NCBI RefSeq assembly: GCF_006717045.1
Contig: NZ_VFPH01000001.1
Span: forward strand, 1,054,001-1,118,000
Direction of reading: 5' to 3'
DNA from: Pseudonocardia cypriaca
GTDB lineage: Bacteria; Actinomycetota; Actinomycetes; Mycobacteriales; Pseudonocardiaceae
DNA length: 64,000 nucleotides
The translations under genes and the position numbers were made by a program. Below are positions 52,124 to 60,549 of this stretch, in pieces. The notes beneath the pieces are model-generated. The model did no database searches. It saw only the letters and a list, made by a program, of their open reading frames with translations, and was not told the origin of the DNA. The stretch's first letter is position 1. The number at the start of each line of letters is the position of its first letter.

Positions 52124-52732
52124 CTAGGCAGCGAGCGGCAGGGCCACGGTGCCGAGGAAGCGGGGAACCTCGGCCTCGTCGAGCATGGCAGCGGCAACGG
52201 TTTCCCGGCTGACCCTCGCGCCGAGGTCGAACGGCGGCGCGGCCTCCAGGCCGACCGTGCGCCGGTTGGTGCTCTCCGGTCCGTCGTCGAGCACTCCGGC
52301 GTGGAAAACCGTGCCCCCGGCCGCGAGTACGGCGTTGTCGGCCTCCACCTTGTCCGCGAGCCGGTCACCCAGCAGTTTCCCGAGGATCCCGGCTGCCTCT
52401 CCCGCCACGGCGGCGGATGTTCCGGTTCCGTAGGCGCCCAGCCAGATGATCCGCTGCGGCCCGGCGGCGACGAGCGCCTTCGCGCCGGCGAGCAGAACCC
52501 CTGCCCGGTCCGTGCCGAGCGCGGAAAGGACGACGGAATTGCCATCGACGACGGCGCCGATGCTCGCCGGATCGTTCACGTCACCCGCCCGCTTGTACAA
52601 GCCCGGAGATCCGGTGAGTGCGATGCGTTCCGGATCGCGAGCAATGGCGGTGACGGTGTGCCCACGCTGCAGCGCCTGTCGGGTGATGGCGAGCCCGGTG
52701 CGGCCGGATGCGGCGAGGACGGTCAGGTTCAT
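52124..52732 (-). CDS. NAD(P)-binding (NmrA/atypical SDR) protein
   Basis: 202 residues: N-terminal LTVLAASGRTGLAITRQALQRGH (GxxGxxG-type nucleotide site), AIARDPERI, then VDGNSVVLSALG and IIWLGAYGTG. It belongs to the atypical SDRs that act as NAD(P)H sensors or quinone reductases, without a clear YxxxK. It lies 74 bases after the LysR gene on the same strand. Function is not determined; a redox-sensor role fits the family. Confidence 0.88.
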   Translation of the reverse strand: MNLTVLAASGRTGLAITRQALQRGHTVTAIARDPERIALTGSPGLYKRAGDVNDPASIGAVVDGNSVVLSALGTDRAGVLLAGAKALVAAGPQRIIWLGAYGTGTSAAVAGEAAGILGKLLGDRLADKVEADNAVLAAGGTVFHAGVLDDGPESTNRRTVGLEAAPPFDLGARVSRETVAAAMLDEAEVPRFLGTVALPLAA

Positions 52733-52806
52733 GCGGAAACGCTAGAGGGGCCGTCCGGGCGCCATCAAGTGCAAGATCGGTAAGACATTGTTTCCGGATG
52801 CGCAAT

Positions 52807-53742
52807 TCACTCGTGGAGCGGGACCGACTGCCCGCCGCCGTCGGCTGCCGCGGCCATGATGTGGCGGGTGCGCTCGCGGAGCAGCTGGTGCGTGCGGTCG
52901 TGGTGGTTGCGTGGGTGCCAGGCCATGCTGACCGTCAAGGGTGGCAGCTCCAGGGGGATCGGGAAGGTGCGCAGCCCGAGCGTGTCCAGCATCGACCGCC
53001 CCAGCGCGGCCGGGGCGACGCAGACGACGTCGGTCTCGCGGGCCAGGAACAGCGCGGTGGCGAAGCTGGGTACGACGGCGATCACGCGCCGGCGCAGGCC
53101 CCGGTCGGCGAGCTGCTCGTCGATCGGGCCGTGGGCCCTGCCGCGCCGGGACACGACGACGTGGTCGGCCGCGGCGAACAGCTCCGGCGTGACGGTGTTC
53201 GTCCGTGCGAGCGGGTGGTCCGGCCGCACCGCTGCGATCAGCGTCTCGGTGGCGAGAGCATCCGAGTGGATCTCCGGATCGCCGGGCCGGATGATCCCGA
53301 TCTCCAGATCCACCAGTCCTTCGCGCAGGGCGGGGGTGTCCTCGAGGTTCTCCGGCCGCAGCCGCAGCGAGATGCCGGGGGCCTGCACCCGCAGGTCGTC
53401 GATCAGGGTCGGGATGAACGTCGTGGACAGCATGTCGGTGACCTGCAGGTCGAACGTGCGCACGATGGTCTGCGGATCGGCGGAGTTCGACGGCGCGAAC
53501 AGCGCTCGGGCTCGCGTGGCGACCGCGTGCACCTCGCCGCGCAGTTCCAGGGCCCGGGGCGTGGGCACGAGATCGCGTCCGGCACGTACCAGGAGCGGGT
53601 CGTCGAAGGCGCGCCGCAACCGGCCCAGGGCGCGGCTCATCGCGGGCGCCGAGGTGTGCAGGCGCGCTGCGGCCTTCGTGACGCTGTTCTCGGCGAGCAG
53701 TGCGTCCAACGCATCGATCAGGTTCAGGTCGACGTGGTCCAC
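52807..53742 (-). CDS. LysR family regulator
   Basis: 311 residues: HTH VDLNLIDALDALLAENSVTKAAARLHTSAPAMSRALGRLR and an inducer domain (RTFDLQVTDMLSTTFIPTLIDDLR), in the NodD/NahR-like group. GTG 53742 starts the frame; a further in-frame GTG lies three codons in. It is divergent from the mARC-like/reductase/amidase operon and upstream of the NmrA-type gene. Conserved sequence elements occur both in its promoter (53747) and before the second operon (56626), which it may therefore control too. Confidence 0.92.
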   Translation of the reverse strand: MDHVDLNLIDALDALLAENSVTKAAARLHTSAPAMSRALGRLRRAFDDPLLVRAGRDLVPTPRALELRGEVHAVATRARALFAPSNSADPQTIVRTFDLQVTDMLSTTFIPTLIDDLRVQAPGISLRLRPENLEDTPALREGLVDLEIGIIRPGDPEIHSDALATETLIAAVRPDHPLARTNTVTPELFAAADHVVVSRRGRAHGPIDEQLADRGLRRRVIAVVPSFATALFLARETDVVCVAPAALGRSMLDTLGLRTFPIPLELPPLTVSMAWHPRNHHDRTHQLLRERTRHIMAAAADGGGQSVPLHE

Positions 53743-53746
53743 CTGC

Positions 53747-53958
53747 CGATTGTCACACGTGGAAGGGCTGAGCTCCGACGTTGCAGCGGCGGTAAACGAG
53801 TCGGACCCCTGACCGCGCGCGGATTTCGGAGGAGGAAATCCTACGTTGCCGAGAACGCACTCGTCGTCCTCTCGGAATGCGCTTAGGCTCCTCGGCCCTA
53901 GAGGCGATCGTCAGCAGCATCGCGACAGAATGGCGGGAACCCGTGTCCGGCGACACAT
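53747..53958. promoter_or_regulatory. Shared regulatory region, copy 1 (before MOSC operon)
   Basis: Contains CGATTGTCACACGTGGAA (53747-53764), AGCATCGCGAC (53916-53926) and GTCCGGCGACACAT (53945-53958). The same three blocks recur in the same order at 56626-56810. Within it GGATTTC-ggaggag-GAAATCC (53821-53841) is a hairpin with a ribosome-site-like loop. Confidence 0.6.
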
Positions 53959-54001
53959 CCACGAGCACGTCCGTGCCGTCATGGTGAAGGGACGGGGCTC
54001 G

Positions 54002-54763
54002 GTGGAAGGGCTCTTCATCCACCCGGTGAAAGGGCTCAGCGCGCAGCCGCTGGACCGTGTCGAGCTCCGGCCGCGAATGGGAATTCCGAACGACCGGATT
54101 TTCGCGTTCGCCCGTCCGGACGGCAGGTATCGGCCCGGAACGCGTGCCGGACTGCCCAAGCAGGAGTTCTTCGCCCTGGTCTCGGACCACCGCCTCGTCG
54201 GACTCGACACGCACCTCGATACGGAGACCGATGTCCTCACCGCGCGGGTCGCGGGGCACGACGTGCTCAAGGCCGACCTGAGCAGCGAGGAGGGCCGCGA
54301 CGACGCGGTGCGGTTCTTCACACGCGTTCTCGACCTGCCGGCGGGCGTCACGCCGGTGCTCGCGCGGGAAGTGGGCAGGCGCTTCACCGATGCGGCCGCG
54401 GCCGGGGACGGACCAATGAACTGGGTCTCGTTGGTCAACCTGGCCTCGGTCCGTGACCTGGGGTCGCGCACCGGCACCGTGGTCGACCCGACGCGGTTCC
54501 GGGCCAACGTCCTCGTCGACGGCCTGCCGGCGTGGTTCGAGTTGGACGCGATCGGTCAGGAGTTCGATCTGGGCGGGGTGCGGGTGCGCGCCGTGCGCCC
54601 GACCAAGCGCTGTGCCGCGACCGAGGTCGATCCCGGAACCGGCCGCCGCGACCTCCCGGTGGTGTCCATGATCCACAGGACCTACGGGCACCAGCTCATG
54701 GGGATCTACCTGGAGGTCCTCACAGCCGGCGTCCTGGAGAAGGGCAGCGAGGTCGTTGTCTGA
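54002..54763 (+). CDS. MOSC-domain molybdenum protein, mARC/YcbX type
   Basis: About 253 residues. An N-terminal MOSC_N beta-barrel (GLFIHPVKGLSAQPLDRVEL) precedes a MOSC domain with NWVSLVNLASVRDL, RFRANVLVDG and the motif TKRCAATEVDPGTG. Its cysteine, near residue 204, aligns with the molybdenum-ligating Cys of mARC/YcbX (RCxxTTVDPDTG). These enzymes reduce N-hydroxylated compounds such as amidoximes and hydroxamic acids. GTG 54002 with AAGGGA upstream is preferred; ATG 53981 is possible. The reductase gene begins inside its 3' end, so the pair replaces the single-chain YcbX, which carries its own ferredoxin domain. Confidence 0.9.
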   Translation: MEGLFIHPVKGLSAQPLDRVELRPRMGIPNDRIFAFARPDGRYRPGTRAGLPKQEFFALVSDHRLVGLDTHLDTETDVLTARVAGHDVLKADLSSEEGRDDAVRFFTRVLDLPAGVTPVLAREVGRRFTDAAAAGDGPMNWVSLVNLASVRDLGSRTGTVVDPTRFRANVLVDGLPAWFELDAIGQEFDLGGVRVRAVRPTKRCAATEVDPGTGRRDLPVVSMIHRTYGHQLMGIYLEVLTAGVLEKGSEVVV

Positions 54764-55703
54764 GCTGCGTCTGCGAGTCAGCCGGACGACCGACCTCACG
54801 CCCACCGTCCGCCGTTTCGTCCTGCAGGACCCCGGGGGGTGCGCGCTGCCGGCGTACGAACCCGGCGCGCACATCGTGGTGACGACACCGGCGGGCCACA
54901 AGCGCAGCTACAGCCTCGTCGACCCGGGCGGTGCCCGGCCGCGGGAGTACGTCGTGTGCGTGCGTCGCGGCAGCGGCGGCCGGGGCGGTTCGGGAAGCAT
55001 GCACGACGACGTGGCGGTGGGCACCGAGCTCGTGGTGTCCGCGCCTGCCAACAGGTTCCCGCTCCGGCCTTCGCCCCGGTACCTGTTCATCGCCGGCGGC
55101 ATCGGGATCACGCCGATCCGGGCGATGCTGCACCGGCTACGCGCCGGGGGGCGGACCGGTGTGCAGCTGCTGTACCTGACGCGGTCCGCCGAGGAGACTC
55201 CGTTCCTGGAGGAGTTCGCCGGCCCGGAGGACACCGTGCACCACAGTGCCGAGCGCGGTCCGCTCGACCTGTGGCCGTACCTCGCCGCCCCGGACGACGA
55301 CGTGCGCATCTACTGCTGCGGGCCCGCCCCGCTCATGCGGGCCGTGCAGGCGCTGACGGCTCACTGGCGGATGAGCCGCATCCACATGGAGGAGTTCGCC
55401 GCCCCGCTCGGCGGGATGTCCTCGCCGTTCACCGCGGTCTGGGCCCCCGACGGGCGCCGGGTCGAGGTTCCCGCGCACCTGTCGCTGCTCGCCGCCCTGC
55501 GCCGCGGCGGCGTTCTCGTCGCGTCGTCCTGCGAGGCAGGCGTGTGCGGCACGTGCCGTCTCGCGGTCCTCGACGGCGAGGTCGAGCACCGCGACTCCGT
55601 GTTGACCGAAGGCGAGCGCCTTTCGAACGTGGTGGCCTGTGTGTCGCGCGCCAGGTCCGCCGAGATCGTCGTCGGGCCCTGCGACGACGAGGGTGCAGCG
55701 TGA
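54756..55703 (+). CDS. FMN/2Fe-2S oxygenase-type reductase (phthalate dioxygenase reductase family)
   Basis: 315 residues: flavin-binding RSYSL (50-54), NAD motif IAGGIGITPIRAML, CCGPAPLM, and a C-terminal plant-type ferredoxin with C259, C264, C267 and C295 (CEAGVCGTCRLAVL). It passes electrons from NAD(P)H through flavin to 2Fe-2S. No Rieske oxygenase or P450 is near, so the MOSC protein upstream is the likely acceptor. The TTG start at 54756 lies within the last codons of that gene, and the stop overlaps the amidase start. Confidence 0.94.
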   Translation: MSELRLRVSRTTDLTPTVRRFVLQDPGGCALPAYEPGAHIVVTTPAGHKRSYSLVDPGGARPREYVVCVRRGSGGRGGSGSMHDDVAVGTELVVSAPANRFPLRPSPRYLFIAGGIGITPIRAMLHRLRAGGRTGVQLLYLTRSAEETPFLEEFAGPEDTVHHSAERGPLDLWPYLAAPDDDVRIYCCGPAPLMRAVQALTAHWRMSRIHMEEFAAPLGGMSSPFTAVWAPDGRRVEVPAHLSLLAALRRGGVLVASSCEAGVCGTCRLAVLDGEVEHRDSVLTEGERLSNVVACVSRARSAEIVVGPCDDEGAA

Positions 55704-56620
55704 CGACCCACGAACTGCATCCGGAGCCCGCAACCACGACGGACGTGTTCGACCGCAGCGCCCCGCCCGTCCTGACCGTGCACCCGGGCGACACCGTCGT
55801 CGCACGATCACTCGATGCTGCCGGGTTCCTGGAGCGGCAACGCACGCCGGGGGAGGAGCGGCCGAGGATGTTCGACGGGCGGCGCGGCCACTGCCTCACC
55901 GGTCCGATCGCGGTGCACGGTGCGGAACCGGGGGACGTGCTCGCGGTCCACATCGTGTCGGCCGAACCGGGGAGCTGGGGATGGACCGCCGCCGGCGCCA
56001 AGGACAACGCGCTCAACCGTGCGCTCGGGCTCACCGGTGCGCCCACCTGGCTGCTCTGGGAGATCGACGCCGCCGCCGGGACCGCCACCGACGACCGCGG
56101 CCACACGGTTCGGACCTCGCCGTTCCTCGGCGTGATCGGGATGCCGCCGAACGAGCGGGGCCGGCACTCCACGATCACGCCGCGAGCCGCGGGTGGCGGC
56201 AACATCGACTGCCGTGACCTGACCGCGGGCGCGACGTTGTTCCTGCCGGTCACCCTGCCCGGGGCGCTGGTGCACCTCGGCGACGGCCATGCTGCGCAGG
56301 GCGACGGCGAGGTGTGCGGCACCGCCATCGAATGTCCGATGACGACGGAGGTGACGCTCGACGTCGTCACCCGCGCTCCGGTCCGCGGCGTGCACGCCGT
56401 GACCCCCCGCGGGCGTATCACGTTCGGGTTCGACCCGGACCTCAACGCGGCGATGGTGGAAGCGCTTGCCGCGATGGTCACGTGGATGCAGTGCCTCTAC
56501 GACGTCGACAGGGGCACGGCCGCGGCACTCGCCAGTTCCGTCGTGGACCTGCGCGTCACGCAGGTGGCGAACGAGACCTGGGGCGTACACGCCGTGCTGG
56601 CGCACGGGGCCGTGACCTGA
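55700..56620 (+). CDS. Acetamidase/formamidase family amidohydrolase
   Basis: 306 residues of the FmdA/AmdA family: PPVLTVHPGDTVVARSLDA, GPIAVHGAEPGDVLAVHI, GVIGMPPNERG, then GGNIDCRDLTAGATLFLPV, HLGDGHAAQGDGEVCGTAIECPMTT. The metal-site histidine/aspartate pattern of formamidases is visible in HLGDGHAAQGDGE. It hydrolyses simple amides to acid and ammonia. GTG 55700 overlaps the reductase stop. Together with the mARC-like pair it suggests reduction of an N-hydroxy-amide, then amide hydrolysis. Confidence 0.93.
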   Translation: MTTHELHPEPATTTDVFDRSAPPVLTVHPGDTVVARSLDAAGFLERQRTPGEERPRMFDGRRGHCLTGPIAVHGAEPGDVLAVHIVSAEPGSWGWTAAGAKDNALNRALGLTGAPTWLLWEIDAAAGTATDDRGHTVRTSPFLGVIGMPPNERGRHSTITPRAAGGGNIDCRDLTAGATLFLPVTLPGALVHLGDGHAAQGDGEVCGTAIECPMTTEVTLDVVTRAPVRGVHAVTPRGRITFGFDPDLNAAMVEALAAMVTWMQCLYDVDRGTAAALASSVVDLRVTQVANETWGVHAVLAHGAVT

Positions 56621-56625
56621 GATCC

Positions 56626-56810
56626 CGATTGTCAGATGTGGAACGGGCCTGTATCGAGCGTGCACTGGTGCTAATCGGCTGCGGGTCCTACTTTCGGCGG
56701 TAGGCACGAGGAGGGCGCGGTAGAACCGCGAACGGATCAGCGGCAGTTGTGAATTCCTTTCCGGGAACACGAGCATCGCGACGACATCGGCGTCCCGTCC
56801 GGCGACACAT
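56626..56810. promoter_or_regulatory. Shared regulatory region, copy 2 (before DedA operon)
   Basis: CGATTGTCAGATGTGGAA (56626-56643) matches copy 1 at 16 of 18 positions. AGCATCGCGAC (56772-56782) and GTCCGGCGACACAT (56797-56810) are identical to copy 1. Spacing is 146 bases here versus 169 there. No gene occupies the gap. Confidence 0.6.
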
Positions 56811-56910
56811 TCTGTTGCGTCCCCCGATCAACGCCGTCCTGACTCGCCATGCTTCGAAAGGGATTCCCTGTGAAGATCTCTCCGCACGTCGCGACGACGG
56901 GCGAGAAACC

Positions 56911-57534
56911 GTGATCGATTGGCTCGGACTCGCCGAATCCCTCATCACCTCACCATGGCTGTACGCGGTGCTCATCGCGGTGTCGTTCCTCGACTCGTTC
57001 CTGCCGCTGATCCCGAGCGAACCCGTCGTGATCGTCGCGGGCGTGTACGCAGGCACCGGGCAGACGAACATCGGGCTCGTCATCGCCGCCACGACGCTCG
57101 GCGCCTTCCTCGGCGATCTCCTCCCGTACACCGTCGGGCGGCTGCTGGGTGCACGAGTGCTCGAGCGGATGCCACCCGGGTCCAGACGCCGAGCTGCGCA
57201 CGACTGGTTCACCCGCGAGCTCGACGCACGGGGCGGGTTCATCCTCGTGACCACGCGGTTCATCCCGGTCGGGCGCTACTTGGCCACCCTGTCCACCGGG
57301 CTCGTCGGCTACCCGCTGCGCAAGTACATGATGTTCGTCGCGGTCGCCACCTCCAGCTGGAGCGCCTACACCGCGCTCACCGGCTACCTCGGCGGCGTCA
57401 TGTTCCAGGACAACACGCTGCTCGGGATCGGCGTCGGTGTCGGCCTCGCGTTCGTGGTGACCGCTGTCATCGAGGCCGTGCGCCACATCCGCCGTCGCAG
57501 GAACGTCGCCGGGCGCCACACGGCCGTCGACTGA
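56911..57534 (+). CDS. DedA family membrane protein
   Basis: About 207 residues with four to five hydrophobic segments and DedA/SNARE-associated features: FLDSFLPLIPSEPVVIVAGVYAG, GAFLGDLLPYTVGRLLGARVL and the conserved TTRFIPVGRYLATLSTGLVGYP (F/TRFxPxxR). The family flips lipids or helps proton-coupled homeostasis. GTG 56911 fits the usual short N-terminus; the open frame extends upstream through regulatory sequence and is rejected. It heads the operon carrying FAD monooxygenase and CocE hydrolase genes. Confidence 0.91.
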   Translation: MIDWLGLAESLITSPWLYAVLIAVSFLDSFLPLIPSEPVVIVAGVYAGTGQTNIGLVIAATTLGAFLGDLLPYTVGRLLGARVLERMPPGSRRRAAHDWFTRELDARGGFILVTTRFIPVGRYLATLSTGLVGYPLRKYMMFVAVATSSWSAYTALTGYLGGVMFQDNTLLGIGVGVGLAFVVTAVIEAVRHIRRRRNVAGRHTAVD

Positions 57535-57587
57535 CGCCGGTATCTCCGCACTTCGGATTCGAGAAGACGGAACAGCAGGAGCACGCA

Positions 57588-57647
57588 ATGGGATCGAGAA
57601 CATCCCGGTCCACGACCAAGGGGGAACTGTCATGCGAGCTGTGGTGA
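57588..57647 (+). CDS. Candidate 19-residue leader peptide overlapping the monooxygenase start
   Basis: A short open frame, MGSRTSRSTTKGELSCELW, is preceded by AGGAG at good spacing and ends 14 bases inside the next gene in another frame. It may couple or attenuate translation of the FAD monooxygenase. No conserved family is recognised, and it could be chance. Confidence 0.3.
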   Translation: MGSRTSRSTTKGELSCELW

Positions 57648-58765
57648 TCGGTGCCGGAATCGTCGGCCTGACCAGTGGGATCGCGCTGCGCCGCTCCGGG
57701 ATCGATGTCGTGGTCCACGAGCACGCGCCGGAGATCCGCGCCGCAGGCGCGGGACTGGGGCTCTGGGCCAACGCGCTGAGCGTGTTCGACGAGCTCGGCA
57801 TCGGCGAACAGGTGCGCGCCATCGGCAAACCCAGCGAGATGTACTTCCACGACCCGGCCGGGCGGCTGCTCGACACCCCGGAGTTCGGTGCCGAGGACCA
57901 CCAGTACCTGCTGGTGCACCGGGCGAAGCTGACGGATCTGCTCGCCGACACCGTGGGGCGGGACAACATCCGTCTGGCCACCGGGTTCCAGTCCTACGAC
58001 GAGCACGACGACCACGTCACGGTGCGGTTCACCGACGGCACCAGCGAGGACGCCGATGTGCTCGTCGGGGCGGACGGCGCGTACTCGGCGGTGCGCGCGC
58101 AGCTGGTACCGGGCTTCCCGGCCCAGGAGCACGCCGGCCACCAGGTCTGGCGCGCCGTCATCCCGGCCACGGGCTTCACCGTGCCCGAGAACCGCCTGAT
58201 CCTGGGCTACAACCGCTGCCGGGGCGGGTACGTCCGCACCTACGACGGGCACGTCTACTGGCTGCTGAACCAGTTCGACTCGCCCCCGCTGACCGGCACC
58301 CGGAAGCAGCAGGCCCTGGAACGGGTCGTCCACCTCCAGGAGGAAGGCCAGGACTCGCTCCTGGCCGACCTGATCGCCGCGACGCCGGAGGAGCAGATCC
58401 TGCAGAACCAGATCATGCTCGTGCCGCCGCTGCCGCACTGGGTCTCGGGGCGGGTCGTCCTGGCCGGGGACTCGGCCCACGCGATGTCGCCGCACATCAC
58501 CGCCGGCGCGACGTTGGGCATCGAGGACGCCGCCCTGCTGGGCCACCTGCTCGCGCCCGGCGCCGACGTCCCCGCCGCACTGGCCCGGTACCAGGCCATC
58601 CAGATCCCGCGGTACGAGCACGTCGCGGAGCTGTCCGCGGCGGTCGAGCACGCGCCAACGCCTGAGGAGTTCGCCCGGCACTACGCCGCGTTCAGCCACT
58701 GGATGATCAGCCAGCAGCCGCAGCGCCCCGAGATGCACCCCGAGAAGCACACGGTGCAGGCATGA
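57632..58765 (+). CDS. FAD-dependent monooxygenase (aromatic hydroxylase family)
   Basis: 377 residues: AVVIGAGIVGLTSGIALRRSG, EDADVLVGADGAYSAVRAQLV and VVLAGDSAHAMSPHITAGATLGIEDAALL, the three FAD motifs of group A hydroxylases (6-hydroxynicotinate 3-monooxygenase, salicylate hydroxylase and relatives). ATG 57632 follows AGGGGG. It overlaps the CocE hydrolase start (ATGA). The substrate is unknown; the pairing with an ester/amide hydrolase suggests hydroxylation of an aromatic released from, or still linked to, an ester or amide. Confidence 0.93.
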   Translation: MRAVVIGAGIVGLTSGIALRRSGIDVVVHEHAPEIRAAGAGLGLWANALSVFDELGIGEQVRAIGKPSEMYFHDPAGRLLDTPEFGAEDHQYLLVHRAKLTDLLADTVGRDNIRLATGFQSYDEHDDHVTVRFTDGTSEDADVLVGADGAYSAVRAQLVPGFPAQEHAGHQVWRAVIPATGFTVPENRLILGYNRCRGGYVRTYDGHVYWLLNQFDSPPLTGTRKQQALERVVHLQEEGQDSLLADLIAATPEEQILQNQIMLVPPLPHWVSGRVVLAGDSAHAMSPHITAGATLGIEDAALLGHLLAPGADVPAALARYQAIQIPRYEHVAELSAAVEHAPTPEEFARHYAAFSHWMISQQPQRPEMHPEKHTVQA

Positions 58766-60549
58766 CGTTCGTCGTGGAGGTGGACGTCCCGGTGCCGATG
58801 CGCGACGGGACCGCGCTCGCCACCAACGTGTGGCGTCCCGAGGGGCCGGGACCGTTCCCCGTGCTGCTGGTCCGCACCCCGTACGGCAAGGACGACGCCG
58901 GCACGTTCGGCAACCCGAAGCTGCCCGACGTGTTCGCGCTCGTGGAGGCCGGTTACGCGGTGGTCGCGCAGGACGTCCGCGGGACCTCCCGGTCACCCGG
59001 GACGTTCGTGCCGAACGCGCACGAGGGCAGCGACGGTGTCGACACGCTCGAGTGGCTGGCCGCGCAGTCGTGGTGCGACGGCGCGGTCGGCATGTGGGGC
59101 GGGTCCTACATGGGGTTCACCCAGTGGCAGGCGGCCGTGCGCGGGGCTCCGGCGCTGCGCGCGATCGCACCCGTCATGAGCTCCGCCGACCTGTACGGGG
59201 CACCGTGGTACTCCCCGGGCGGCGCGTTGTCGCAGGACGCCGTCCTGACCTGGGGCACGCTGTCGGCCCTGCGCAACCTGCGCCGCGACCTCGCCGACGG
59301 CCGCGGCGACCCGTCCGACGCCGGAGTGCTCCTGGAGGGCCTGGCCGATCCGCGGCTGCTGCACGACCCGCTGCCGGTCGCGGAACGCGATGTGATGACG
59401 CGTCACCTGCCCTGGGTGGGCGAGGTGCTCGGCCATCCGGAACGGGACGCGTTCTGGCAGCGGGTCGCCGCGATCGACCACTGCGACGGCATCACGGTTC
59501 CGGCGCTCAACGTGGGCGGTTGGTACGACGTGTTCATCGGCGAGACCGTGCGGTCCTACACGAGGATGCGTCGCCACGGGGGCAGCGCCGAGGCGCGCGA
59601 CGGTCAGCGCCTGCTCATCGGCCCCTGGTGCCACGCCGACGGCACCGACCTCGGTACCTTCCCCGACCGGTCGTTCGGGCTCGAAGGCAGCATCAAGGCC
59701 GCCGACGTGACCGCCGCGCACCTGCGGTTCTTCGACCGTTGGGTCCGCGGCAGGACGGACACGCCCGACGACCCGCACCCGGTCCGGATCTTCGTCATGG
59801 GCGTCGACCAGTGGCGCGACGAGGCGGACTGGCCGCTCCCGGACACCCGGTACACCGACTTCTTCCTCGCCGGGGGCGGCCGCGCCAACACCGCCACCGG
59901 CGACGGCGTCCTGACGCGCGACGGCGCACCGGTGGACGCGGTGGACACCTTCCTCTACGACCCGCGCCGCCCGGTTCCGACCGTGGGTGGCACCGTGCTC
60001 GCCGCCGTCCCGGGCGCGTACCCCGGCCCCGCCGACCAGGCGGCGGTCGAGAAGCGCGAGGACGTGCTGTGCTTCACCACCGCCGTGCTCGAGCGGCCCG
60101 TCGAGGTCACCGGCCACGTCACCCTGGTGCTGCACGTCTCCTCATCGGCGCCGGACACCGACTTCACCGGCAAGCTCGTCGACGTGCACCCGGACGGGAA
60201 GGCGATCCTGGTGTGCGAGGGCGTGCAGCGCGCCCGCTACCGCAGGTCGCTCACCGAACCGGAGCCCCTGGAGCCGGGGACGGTCTACGAGCTGGCCATC
60301 GGACTGAGCGTCACGTCGAACGTCTTCCTGCCCGGGCACCGCATCCGGCTCGAGGTCTCCAGCAGCAACTTCCCGCGCTACGACCGCAACACCAACACCG
60401 GCGGGACGATCGCCACCGACGGCGAGGACGACCTGGTCGTCGCGGTCAACCGGGTCCACCACGGACCGGCGCGGCCGAGCCGCTTGGTCCTGCCGCTGAT
60501 CGAACGGCCGGCCGCAGTGCATCCGACGAAAGGGGAGGTGCGGGCGTGA
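58762..60549 (+). CDS. CocE/NonD family serine hydrolase
   Basis: 595 residues, full length for the family. N-terminal alpha/beta hydrolase with VPMRDGTALATNVWRP, AQDVRGTSRSPGTF and nucleophile S115 in WGGSYMG, a helical insertion, and a C-terminal jelly-roll domain (GHVTLVLHVSSSAPDTDFTGKLVDV). Relatives hydrolyse cocaine, cephalosporin or acyl esters and X-Pro peptides. No signal peptide is visible, so it is cytoplasmic. Start overlaps the monooxygenase stop, and its own stop overlaps the SnoaL-like GTG. Confidence 0.95.
   Translation: MTFVVEVDVPVPMRDGTALATNVWRPEGPGPFPVLLVRTPYGKDDAGTFGNPKLPDVFALVEAGYAVVAQDVRGTSRSPGTFVPNAHEGSDGVDTLEWLAAQSWCDGAVGMWGGSYMGFTQWQAAVRGAPALRAIAPVMSSADLYGAPWYSPGGALSQDAVLTWGTLSALRNLRRDLADGRGDPSDAGVLLEGLADPRLLHDPLPVAERDVMTRHLPWVGEVLGHPERDAFWQRVAAIDHCDGITVPALNVGGWYDVFIGETVRSYTRMRRHGGSAEARDGQRLLIGPWCHADGTDLGTFPDRSFGLEGSIKAADVTAAHLRFFDRWVRGRTDTPDDPHPVRIFVMGVDQWRDEADWPLPDTRYTDFFLAGGGRANTATGDGVLTRDGAPVDAVDTFLYDPRRPVPTVGGTVLAAVPGAYPGPADQAAVEKREDVLCFTTAVLERPVEVTGHVTLVLHVSSSAPDTDFTGKLVDVHPDGKAILVCEGVQRARYRRSLTEPEPLEPGTVYELAIGLSVTSNVFLPGHRIRLEVSSSNFPRYDRNTNTGGTIATDGEDDLVVAVNRVHHGPARPSRLVLPLIERPAAVHPTKGEVRA

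Noticed and set aside
53846..54001. TTG start at 53846 adding about 50 residues to the MOSC protein
   Set aside because: Although GGAGGAG lies upstream, the added residues are arginine/histidine-rich, do not fit MOSC_N proteins, and overlap sequence blocks conserved in front of another operon.
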